From: Oscillospiraceae bacterium
GTDB taxonomy: Bacteria > Bacillota > Clostridia > Oscillospirales > Oscillospiraceae
Direction of reading: 5' to 3'
DNA length: 12,126 nt
NCBI GenBank assembly: GCA_902765975.1
Contig: CACXBO010000113.1
Span: forward strand, 1-12,126
The notes under the pieces were generated by a model. The model searched no databases. It was not told the DNA's origin and saw nothing but the letters and a program-made list of their open reading frames with translations. Within the stretch, counting starts at the first letter, position 1. Each line of letters starts with the position of its first letter. Below, one piece after another: positions 1 to 5,709 of this stretch. Position numbers and translations under genes: made by a program.

Positions 1-882
1 ACGGCGAGCGCGAGAGCCGCGAGCATGGGCGGCAGTCAGGTGTATCTCAAGGAGGGCGAGGAGATGAGCGTCCGCGAGATGCTCAAGTGCATAGTCGTCG
101 CCTCGGCAAACGACTGCGCCGTGGCTATGGCGGAGCACCTCGCCGGAAGCGAGGAGGGCTTCGTCGCCCGGATGAACGAGCGCGCCTCCGAGCTCGGGAT
201 GCAGAACACGACGTTTCACAACTGCACAGGGCTCTACGACGACCCGGAGCACGTCACGACGGCGCGAGACATTGCAATAATGAGCCGTGAGCTTCTGAGC
301 CACCGCTGGATAAGGGAATTTACGACGATCTGGACGGATACGATAAGAGACGGCTCCTTCGGTCTCACGAACACCAACAAGCTCGTGCGCTACTACCCCG
401 GCGCGACCGGGCTGAAAACCGGCTACACCTCCCGCGCCGGCCGCTGCCTCTCCGCCTCCGCGGAGCGCGACGGAGTGGAGTATATCGCCGTCGTTCTGAA
501 CTGCGCGACAACGGACGACCGCTTTGGAAGCGCGAAGACTCTTCTTAGCTACGCCTTCTCGAATTATACGCTCGTCAGGGCTGCGCCGGACCGGGTGATA
601 CCTCCTCTGCCCGTCGAGCTCGGAAAGACGGGCTTCGTACAGCCCGTTATGGAATATGAAAAAAGCGTGCTCGTCAAAAAAAGCTCGGTATCCTCCCTGG
701 TCTCCGAGGTGAGCCTCGCCGAGGGACTGAAGGCGCCCGTCCTCGCGGGCGACGTGCTCGGAACTCTGACGCTCACGCTTGACGGAGAGACGGTAGCCGA
801 GGTGCCGCTCGTCGCAGCCTCCACTGTGGAGCGTATGAGCTTCTTCGATATCTTTCTGCGCCTTGCCTCTCTCTTCTTTTAG
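1..882 (+). CDS. D-alanyl-D-alanine carboxypeptidase (PBP5/DacF-type), 5'-truncated
   Basis: This is the 3' part of a serine-type D-Ala-D-Ala carboxypeptidase (peptidase S11 family), a low-molecular-mass penicillin-binding protein that trims the terminal D-Ala from peptidoglycan stem peptides outside the cell membrane. The reading frame is open from base 1, so the first ATG at 25 is internal; the signal peptide and the SxxK motif with the catalytic serine lie upstream of the window. Visible motifs are the AASMGGSQVYLKEGE segment typical of the family, the SxN motif SAN (bases 103-111), and the KTG triad in GLKTGYT (bases 415-423). After the catalytic domain comes a beta-rich PBP5 C-terminal-like domain (about residues 200-270 of the fragment), then an aromatic/hydrophobic tail (FFDIFLRLASLFF) suited to an amphipathic membrane anchor. 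The family call is firm; which paralogue (dacB, dacF or other) cannot be decided from the fragment. Confidence 0.93.
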   Translation, partial: TASARAASMGGSQVYLKEGEEMSVREMLKCIVVASANDCAVAMAEHLAGSEEGFVARMNERASELGMQNTTFHNCTGLYDDPEHVTTARDIAIMSRELLSHRWIREFTTIWTDTIRDGSFGLTNTNKLVRYYPGATGLKTGYTSRAGRCLSASAERDGVEYIAVVLNCATTDDRFGSAKTLLSYAFSNYTLVRAAPDRVIPPLPVELGKTGFVQPVMEYEKSVLVKKSSVSSLVSEVSLAEGLKAPVLAGDVLGTLTLTLDGETVAEVPLVAASTVERMSFFDIFLRLASLFF

Positions 883-911
883 TTGACATTTCCGGAAAAA
901 AGTGCTATCAT
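883..911 (+). promoter_or_regulatory. Sigma-A-type promoter for the TPP riboswitch-thiT unit
   Basis: A perfect -35 TTGACA (883-888) starts at the base after the upstream stop codon. A spacer of exactly 17 nt leads to the -10 TATCAT (906-911). Transcription should start near 917-919, just where the 5' strand of riboswitch helix P1 begins, so the RNA would begin with the aptamer and have almost no leader before it. Confidence 0.8.
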
Positions 912-916
912 CGCAT

Positions 917-999
917 AAGTCACAGGGGCGCCTTCGGGCTGAGACGGCATCGCGCCGGACCCTTTAACCTGATACGGGTAATGCCGGCGTAGGGAGCTT
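917..999 (+). promoter_or_regulatory. TPP riboswitch (THI element) aptamer
   Basis: All conserved blocks of the thiamine pyrophosphate aptamer are present in order: CAGGGGCGCC (923-932), the invariant CTGAGA (939-944), ACCCTTTAACCTGAT (959-973), and the long 3' block with TAATGCC and GGCGTAGGGA (979-995). A short closing helix P1 can form between 917-920 and 996-999. It lies directly upstream of a thiamine transporter gene. Binding of TPP is expected to favour the terminator at 1021-1053 and lower thiT expression. The aptamer call is from direct motif matching; the off-switch direction is inferred from the downstream terminator. Confidence 0.95.
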
Positions 1000-1020
1000 G
1001 ATGAAATGCGATCGTTCCTG

Positions 1021-1053
1021 TTGCCGCGCCCATATCGGGCGCGGCAATTTTAT
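1021..1053 (+). terminator. Riboswitch-controlled intrinsic terminator (expression platform)
   Basis: TTGCCGCGCCC (1021-1031) pairs with GGGCGCGGCAA (1037-1047), 11 bp around a 5-nt loop, followed by TTTTAT. A competing antiterminator can be drawn between the 3' strand of the aptamer and the terminator's 5' arm: 985-988 with 1023-1026, and 991-995 with 1015-1019. TPP-bound aptamer would hold 985-995 and release the terminator. The antiterminator is my inference. Confidence 0.82.
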
Positions 1054-1071
1054 ATGTCAGGAGACAGAAAA

Positions 1072-1626
1072 ATGAAAAAGAAAACGCAAATGCTCGCCGA
1101 GGGCGGCATAGCAGTCGCCCTCTCACTTGCTCTCAGCTATCTGAAGATACCTCTCGGCGTCGAGCTCGGCGGCTTCGGCGGCTCGGTAGACTTCGTCATG
1201 GTGCCTCTCATCGTGTTCTCCGTCCGCTGGGGCTTCGGCTGGGGCATGCTCGCCGGCTTCGCCTTCGGCACTCTCAAATACTTCGTCGCCAACGGGGTCG
1301 CGGTGAACTGGGTCTCCATCATCTTCGACTACTCTGCGGCTTACGCCTTCGTCGGCCTTGCGGGACTTCTCCGCGGCAGGTATAAGCATATGGTCGACGC
1401 CGCCCTCATCGGCTGCTTTGCCCGCTTTGTTATCCACTTCATAAGCGGCGTGACAGTCTATGCCGAGTATATGCCCGCCTCCTTCCTCGGAATTGAGAGG
1501 ATGACCCCCGCGCTCTACTCTATACTCTACAACGGCACCTATATGCTGCCCAACACGCTGCTCGCCGTTCTCGTCTGCGCTCTTCTCATCCCCGTTATGC
1601 CGAAGCTCCCGAAGGTAAAGGCTTAA
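1072..1626 (+). CDS. thiT: Thiamine ECF transporter S component ThiT
   Basis: An integral membrane protein of 184 aa that binds thiamine and works with a shared energy-coupling module (EcfA, EcfA', EcfT, not in this window) to import the vitamin. The length and about six hydrophobic segments match ThiT. Conserved segments of the family are visible: FDYSAAYAF (residues 85-93), ARFVIHFISGVTVYAEYMP (117-135), and YSILYNGTYMLPNT (149-162), which line the thiamine pocket in known ThiT proteins. The ATG at 1072 is chosen because AGGAGA lies 7 nt upstream (1059-1064). An in-frame ATG at 1006 lies upstream of the riboswitch terminator and lacks a ribosome binding site. The TPP riboswitch upstream independently supports the assignment. 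A terminator follows at 1680, so the gene is probably monocistronic. Confidence 0.95.
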   Translation: MKKKTQMLAEGGIAVALSLALSYLKIPLGVELGGFGGSVDFVMVPLIVFSVRWGFGWGMLAGFAFGTLKYFVANGVAVNWVSIIFDYSAAYAFVGLAGLLRGRYKHMVDAALIGCFARFVIHFISGVTVYAEYMPASFLGIERMTPALYSILYNGTYMLPNTLLAVLVCALLIPVMPKLPKVKA

Positions 1627-1647
1627 TTTGTAAATTCTTTATGTCAT

Positions 1648-1678
1648 TTGCGATAAACCGATAACACAGTGATATAAT
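1648..1678 (+). promoter_or_regulatory. Possible promoter for the zinc-ribbon protein gene
   Basis: A perfect -10 hexamer TATAAT lies at 1673-1678. The best -35-like hexamer, TTGCGA (1648-1653), has a long 19-nt spacer. A start near 1684-1686 would fall inside the 5' arm of the terminator hairpin 1680-1702, so transcripts from this promoter would contain only part of that stem and escape termination. The -10 is clear; its use is inferred. Confidence 0.5.
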
Positions 1679-1679
1679 A

Positions 1680-1711
1680 CCCTCAGAACGTATTTCTGAG
1701 GGTGTTTTTTT
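1680..1711 (+). terminator. Intrinsic terminator of thiT
   Basis: CCCTCAGAA (1680-1688) pairs with TTTCTGAGGG (1693-1702) in a 9-bp stem with a 5-nt loop, followed by GTG and a seven-T run that ends one base before the ATG of the next gene. Placement after thiT and the T-run make it a good factor-independent terminator. Confidence 0.85.
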
Positions 1712-2107
1712 ATGGGGAACTGGTTTCGCAATTTTATGATGGGGCGTTACGGGCCGGATCAGCTCTGCTTCTTCACTCTCGCCCTCTCATTCATCTTCAA
1801 TCTGATCGCCGGGATCTTCGGTCTCTGGCCCCTCTCTATCCTCGCCTACCTTCTCCTCATAATAACGCTGTTCCGTTTCCTCTCCAGAAACGTTCTCAAA
1901 AGGCGCGCCGAGAACGATAAATTTATCAAGTACTGGTGGCCGTTCAAAACCCGCGTTTCCTCCTTTTTTCGCAGGCTGAAGGACAGCCGGAAATACAAAT
2001 TTTTCCGCTGTCCCTCCTGCAAAAACCGTCTTCGCGTCCCCCGCGGCAAGGGGAAGATACAGGTCACCTGCCCCAAATGCGGCGAACGCTTCAAAAAGAA
2101 ATCATAA
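1712..2107 (+). CDS. Small membrane protein with C-terminal zinc ribbon
   Basis: A 131-aa protein of unknown function. The N-terminus (MGNWFRNFMMGRYGPDQL) resembles a conserved opening of small clostridial membrane proteins as I recall it; no named family is assigned. Two hydrophobic segments follow (about residues 17-37 and 39-57), then a strongly basic, aromatic linker (60-98). The C-terminal zinc-ribbon has cysteines at 100, 103, 120 and 123 (CPSC and CPKC), and the tail is KKKS. Topology is probably a membrane hairpin with the zinc ribbon in the cytoplasm. The start is odd: the ATG at 1712 directly follows the terminator T-run and has no Shine-Dalgarno. In-frame ATGs at 1736 and 1739 are no better supplied, so 1712 is kept because it preserves the GRYGPDQL-type N-terminus. 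It converges on argS. The zinc-binding role is inferred from the cysteine spacing. Confidence 0.8.
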   Translation: MGNWFRNFMMGRYGPDQLCFFTLALSFIFNLIAGIFGLWPLSILAYLLLIITLFRFLSRNVLKRRAENDKFIKYWWPFKTRVSSFFRRLKDSRKYKFFRCPSCKNRLRVPRGKGKIQVTCPKCGERFKKKS

Positions 2108-2111
2108 CGGG

Positions 2112-2151
2112 AAAAAAATCCGCCTGCTTTATCAGCAGGCGGCATTTTTAT
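2112..2151. terminator. Bidirectional intrinsic terminator between convergent genes
   Basis: CCGCCTGCT (2120-2128) pairs with AGCAGGCGG (2134-2142) around a 5-nt loop. A run of seven A precedes it (2112-2118) and five T follow it (2145-2149), so it can end transcription from the zinc-ribbon gene on the plus strand and from argS on the minus strand. It ends only a few bases before the argS stop codon. Confidence 0.9.
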
Positions 2152-2153
2152 CG

Positions 2154-3899
2154 TCACATTTTATCGGGTGCGGAAACTCCGACGATGCCGAGGCTCGTTT
2201 CAATAACGCTCCTCACGGTATCAGCGAGCTTGAGCCGCGCCTCAAGGAGCTTCTCCTCTGCCCCTCTTATGCGGCAGACGTTGTAGAAGCGGTGGAAGCG
2301 GGCGGCAAGGTCGGTAACGTATCTGTTGATACGGCTCGGGTCGTAATCCCTCGCGGCTAATTTTATCTCGTCGGGAAGGAGGCTCAGAGCCTTCATAAGC
2401 TCGATCTCCGTCTCGTCCTTCAGAAGCGCGATATCGACCTCGGCCGCTCTTTTTACGGTATGCCCGTCCTCTCCGAGCTGGGCGATAAGGCTTGCGATGC
2501 GGGCATGGGCGTATTGCACGTAATATACCGGATTTTCGCTGTCCTGACGCACGGCGAGACCGAGGTCAAAGTCGAGATGCGTATCCGGCTTCGCGCTGAA
2601 GAACCAGCGCGCCGCGTCGAGCGGTATCTCGTCGAGCAGGTCGGTGAGGGATATGGCCTTGCCCGTGCGCTTTGACATTCTGACCGCCTGTCCGTCGCGC
2701 AGGAGGTTCACAAGCTGGTAGAGCACGATGTCGAGCCGGTGCTCCCCGTCGAGACCGAGGGCGTCGAGAGCCGCCTTCAGCCTTGCGATATGCCCGTGGT
2801 GATCTGCGCCCCAGGCGTCGATAGCCTTGTCGAAGCCTCTCACCTCCAGCTTGTTGCGGTGGTATGCGATATCGGCGGCGAAATAGGTATAGAAGCCGTT
2901 TGCGCGGCGCAGAACGTCGTCCTTCAGGTCGAGCTTTTCCGCGTCCTCCGGCTTTTTGCCGCCGGCGATGAGCTTCTCTCTGATTATCCTCGCCGTTTCG
3001 AGCCACACAGCCCCGTCCTTCTCATAGGTATATCCGAGGTCTCCGAGCTTTTTAACGGTATCCTCAACGAAGCCGGACTCGTGGAGGCTCGATTCGAGGA
3101 ACCATCTGTCATACTCTATCCCGTAGCGGCTGAGGTCCGCCTTCATTCGCGGCAGGTTCTGCGAAAGGCCGAAGGCAGCCATCGCAAAGTGACGCTCCGC
3201 CTCCGGTCTGTCGAGGTATGCGTCGCCGTTCTCGCAGCGAAACTTCTCGGCAAGCTCCCTTATATCCGCGCCCTGATAGCCGTCCTCCGGGAACTCGACG
3301 GCGTCCTCTCCGAGGATGAGCTGACGGTATCTCGCGTCTATGCTCTTTGCAAACTTCTCGATCTGATTTCCCGCGTCGTTAACGTAGAACTCGCGGCTCA
3401 CTTCCGCCCCCTCGCGGCTCAGTATCTCCGCGAGAGCGTCGCCGAGGACTCCGCCTCTGGCGTTGCCCATATGCATAGGTCCCGTGGGATTTGCGGAGAC
3501 GAACTCCACCATTATCTTCTGACCTGAGAGGCTGTCGCCGCGCCCGTAATCGCCGCCGTCGCGCTCTATTCCGGCGATCAGCTCGGAAAACCATCTGTCG
3601 CCGAGGCGGAAGTTCAGAAATCCGGGTCCCGCGACCTCGGCTTTCGAGAAATAGCTGCCCTCAAGCTCCAGATTCTCAAGGAGCGCGTCCGCTATTTTGC
3701 GCGGCGGAAGGCGCATATCCCTCGCCGCCGCCATCGCGCAGCTTGCGGCCCAGTCGCCGTTAGCCGTGTCCTTCGGTATCTCCACCGTACCCTTAAGCTC
3801 TATGCCCGCGGGCAGGACTCCCATCTCCGCCGCCCTCCGATAGGCCTTCTCTATAAGCTCTGAAACCTGTTTTTTGGCGGCCTCTGTCATATTCGTCAT
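2154..3899 (-). CDS. argS: Arginyl-tRNA synthetase (class Ia)
   Basis: A cytoplasmic class I aminoacyl-tRNA synthetase of 581 aa that charges tRNA-Arg with arginine using ATP. The N-terminal tRNA-recognition (Add-1) domain covers about residues 8-95. The catalytic Rossmann fold begins with FVSANPTGPMHMGNARGG (residues 133-150), where HMGN is the HIGH signature. The KMSKS-like loop is RMSKRTG (407-413); arginyl enzymes often have this degenerate form. The C-terminal helical DALR anticodon-binding domain occupies about residues 455-581. The ATG at 3899 overlaps the stop codon of the DUF1934 gene (ATGA), and an AGGAGA-type site lies just upstream, so translation is probably coupled. Met4 is a less likely alternative start. 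It is the last gene of the murI-DUF1934-argS operon and is followed by a bidirectional terminator. A DUF1934-argS pair also occurs in Bacillus (ywiB-argS). Confidence 0.98.
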   Translation of the reverse strand: MTNMTEAAKKQVSELIEKAYRRAAEMGVLPAGIELKGTVEIPKDTANGDWAASCAMAAARDMRLPPRKIADALLENLELEGSYFSKAEVAGPGFLNFRLGDRWFSELIAGIERDGGDYGRGDSLSGQKIMVEFVSANPTGPMHMGNARGGVLGDALAEILSREGAEVSREFYVNDAGNQIEKFAKSIDARYRQLILGEDAVEFPEDGYQGADIRELAEKFRCENGDAYLDRPEAERHFAMAAFGLSQNLPRMKADLSRYGIEYDRWFLESSLHESGFVEDTVKKLGDLGYTYEKDGAVWLETARIIREKLIAGGKKPEDAEKLDLKDDVLRRANGFYTYFAADIAYHRNKLEVRGFDKAIDAWGADHHGHIARLKAALDALGLDGEHRLDIVLYQLVNLLRDGQAVRMSKRTGKAISLTDLLDEIPLDAARWFFSAKPDTHLDFDLGLAVRQDSENPVYYVQYAHARIASLIAQLGEDGHTVKRAAEVDIALLKDETEIELMKALSLLPDEIKLAARDYDPSRINRYVTDLAARFHRFYNVCRIRGAEEKLLEARLKLADTVRSVIETSLGIVGVSAPDKM

Positions 3900-4336
3900 T
3901 TTCCTGTCTCCTCTTTGACCGGTCTTACGTGGATGTTGACCGCGGCGCGCATAGCCGCGGACTCCATGAAGCTCAGTATATATTTTATGCGGAGATGCCC
4001 TCCGCTCTCTCCGAGCGAATTTTGTATCTCCAGGGTCTCAAGCCCCATCGTTGCGGAGCCGTATGGCGTTCCGTAGGCGAAATAGTTCTTGCGCCCCTCC
4101 TCGTATATCATCTGCATAGCGACCGTGCCCTCTCTGGTCAGCATGACCGCCTCCGGGCTTATCTCAAAGGTGGTCTTCGTGCCATCCATGCCCGTCAGCT
4201 CAGACTCCCAGTAGAAAAGCTCCGTCTTCTCCGGGCTGTAGGCGTATTTCCCGGATGTGACGAGCTCTATATCGTCACCGTCCTCGCCCGTGCCGAGCAG
4301 CCCCTTCACGGAAATAACAACGTCGCGGTATCTCAT
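3896..4336 (-). CDS. DUF1934 (YwiB-like) protein
   Basis: A 146-aa soluble protein matching the DUF1934 family: an all-beta, calycin-like small barrel of unknown function, found next to argS in many Firmicutes. Visible in the sequence are alternating beta-type strands throughout, the segments DIELVTSGKYAYSPEKTELFYWES (about residues 21-44, cut here only by description) and the C-terminal LRIKYILSF, and no signal peptide or membrane segment. It overlaps murI upstream and argS downstream by 4 bases each, so the three are very likely one coupled transcript. The family call rests on sequence pattern plus conserved context. The molecular role is unknown. Confidence 0.88.
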   Translation of the reverse strand: MRYRDVVISVKGLLGTGEDGDDIELVTSGKYAYSPEKTELFYWESELTGMDGTKTTFEISPEAVMLTREGTVAMQMIYEEGRKNYFAYGTPYGSATMGLETLEIQNSLGESGGHLRIKYILSFMESAAMRAAVNIHVRPVKEETGK

Positions 4337-5148
4337 CTCTGCATCTCCTCAAGGCTAACCTTCATAACCTCGCCCATAAGCTCGCCGCCGAGGAAGAGGC
4401 GCGCAGACTCGGAGAAGGCCTCCGGACTGTCGCTCACGAAATAGCGGCGGCTTCCGCCCTCCTCGTTCACAAGTCCGTTTTCCCTCAGATACTCCGCTAT
4501 CTCTCTTGCAGAGGCGGAGCCCGGGTCGATAAGGCTTACCTCCGGCCCCATGATATCCGCTATCGTCTCGGCGATAATCGGGTAATGCGTACAGCCCAGG
4601 ATGAGGGTATCAACTCCCGCGTCCCTGACAGGCGCGAGATACTCCTCGGCCACAAGGCGCAGAACGGGGTCGTCGCGCCCCGTCTTCCCCGCCTCGACGA
4701 GAGGCACGAAGAGCGGGCAGGCGGCCTTCGCCGTCACGGCGCCGGGCAGAAGCGCGGCTATCGCCCTGTCGTAAGCTCCCGAGCTGATGGACGCTTTCGT
4801 GCCGATAATGCCGATCGTCCCGTTTTTCGTCATACGCACGGCCTCTCTTGCCGCCGCGCCGACAACGCCCCAGACGGGCACGTCGGAATCCTCCGCGACC
4901 TTCTCAAGCCCGTTTGTCGACACCGTGCCGCAGGCGGCAAGTACCGCCTTTATATCAAAGGAACGGAGGAAGGCTATATCCTCGCCCGCGTATTTCATTA
5001 TAGTCTCGCGGCTGCGCCCGCCGTAGGGCACTCTGCCCGTATCTCCGAAGTAGATTATATCCTCGCAGGGCAGAACTTTCGAGAGCATTTTAACTGCCGT
5101 AAGTCCGCCGAGTCCGGAATCGAACACTCCGATAGGTCTTCTGTCCAC
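4333..5148 (-). CDS. murI: Glutamate racemase (GTG start)
   Basis: A cytoplasmic, cofactor-independent racemase of 271 aa that turns L-glutamate into D-glutamate for peptidoglycan precursors. With the GTG start at 5148, the protein begins MDRRPIGVFDSGLGGLT. The key residues fall at the usual positions: Asp10 and Ser11 in FDSGLGG, the first catalytic Cys73 in LAACGTVS, FVPLVEAG around 146-153, and the second catalytic Cys185 with His187 in LGCTHYP. The GTG is preferred over an upstream ATG at 5208 because AAGGAG (5158-5163) lies 9 nt upstream and the promoter -10 lies at 5177-5182. The 5208 start would add about 20 unconserved residues encoded by A+T-rich promoter DNA. One oddity is that the usual ACNT motif at the first cysteine reads ACGT here. 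It is the first gene of a coupled operon with DUF1934 and argS. Confidence 0.95.
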   Translation of the reverse strand: MDRRPIGVFDSGLGGLTAVKMLSKVLPCEDIIYFGDTGRVPYGGRSRETIMKYAGEDIAFLRSFDIKAVLAACGTVSTNGLEKVAEDSDVPVWGVVGAAAREAVRMTKNGTIGIIGTKASISSGAYDRAIAALLPGAVTAKAACPLFVPLVEAGKTGRDDPVLRLVAEEYLAPVRDAGVDTLILGCTHYPIIAETIADIMGPEVSLIDPGSASAREIAEYLRENGLVNEEGGSRRYFVSDSPEAFSESARLFLGGELMGEVMKVSLEEMQR

Positions 5149-5176
5149 AGAGCCACTCTCCTTAATGATTTGCCAT

Positions 5177-5182
5177 ATTATA
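5177..5182 (-). promoter_or_regulatory. Probable -10 element of the murI operon
   Basis: On the minus strand TATAAT lies 29 nt upstream of the GTG start, giving a short leader that contains the AAGGAG site. No good -35 is found at 17-nt spacing; TTGTTT occurs at a 20-nt spacing (5203-5208). It lies in the 120-nt divergent spacer shared with the plus-strand unit. Confidence 0.55.
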
Positions 5183-5218
5183 TTAATAGATTTATTGAAA
5201 TAAAACAAGTAGAAAAAC

Positions 5219-5247
5219 TGGAAATTCTCAAAGCTATGTGCTATACT
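5219..5247 (+). promoter_or_regulatory. Extended -10 promoter for the divergent plus-strand unit
   Basis: TGCTATACT contains an extended -10 (TG one base before TATACT, 5242-5247). A TGGAAA -35-like hexamer (5219-5224) is spaced exactly 17 nt upstream. The predicted start near 5254 leaves about 20 nt before the GTG codon at 5272 and rules out the in-frame ATG at 5236, which lies in the promoter itself. Confidence 0.6.
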
Positions 5248-5271
5248 GTACTGTGCATTGTTATAAGGGCG

Positions 5272-5691
5272 GTGAGTATTACGGTCAAGCTCGAATTATC
5301 CGACAAAGAATTCCGTCGTCTTCTCGACATGGTATATATAGGCAACTGGGTGCTGAACTCCAACCGCGACGGAGACAGGCTCGCGGATTACGACCGCGTT
5401 GAGAGCCTCATCTTCTCCCACTGCCGCGACAACGGGGCCGACGCCCTCGCCGACGCGGATGAAAACGGCTTCTATCCCTCCGAGGCCTTCCAGCAGGGCG
5501 GCATCCACGAGGCGATCTTCGACTATGAGGACTGCGTTTTCTACGATAAGCTCGCGGAGGAGCTCGCGCACAGGGATATGGGCTACGTTGAGATAACGGA
5601 CGACAATTATCCAGAGCTTTGCGTCAGGGTTAAGGAGTATATCGACGAATTTGAGTCGAACGGACTGGATAACTTCAATTTAGAAATATAA
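5272..5691 (+). CDS. Small acidic protein of unknown function
   Basis: I do not recognise this family. The protein is about 139 aa, soluble and strongly acidic, without signal peptide or membrane segment. It opens with a beta strand (SITVKLELSDKEF), then a helical, aromatic segment (RRLLDMVYIGNWVLNSN), and the C-terminal half is rich in Asp, Glu and Tyr (for example YVEITDDNYPEL and EYIDEFESNGLDNFNLEI). The start is uncertain. The GTG at 5272 is the best codon, but its AAGGG (5265-5269) is only 2 nt upstream. An ATT codon at 5278 has that site at an ideal 8 nt. The next ATG is at 5330 and would remove the conserved-looking first strand. It is 18 nt upstream of the XpaC-like membrane protein gene, so the two are probably co-transcribed, but a functional link is not shown. 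Confidence 0.72.
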   Translation: MSITVKLELSDKEFRRLLDMVYIGNWVLNSNRDGDRLADYDRVESLIFSHCRDNGADALADADENGFYPSEAFQQGGIHEAIFDYEDCVFYDKLAEELAHRDMGYVEITDDNYPELCVRVKEYIDEFESNGLDNFNLEI

Positions 5692-5709
5692 ACGGAAGAA
5701 GCGGTTAGT

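Noticed and set aside
910..1012. ATCGCAT (910-916) and ATGCGAT (1006-1012) could extend riboswitch helix P1.
   Set aside because: The left arm overlaps the -10 hexamer and lies before the predicted RNA start, so it is probably not in the transcript.
2739..3527. A 262-codon plus-strand open frame antisense to argS.
   Set aside because: It runs entirely inside the firmly identified argS and has no recognisable domain or good ribosome binding site. Such shadows are common in GC-rich genes.
4585..5271. N-terminal extension of the 5272-5691 protein, open back to 4585.
   Set aside because: It is antisense to murI and crosses the divergent promoter region; the mRNA is predicted to start near 5254.
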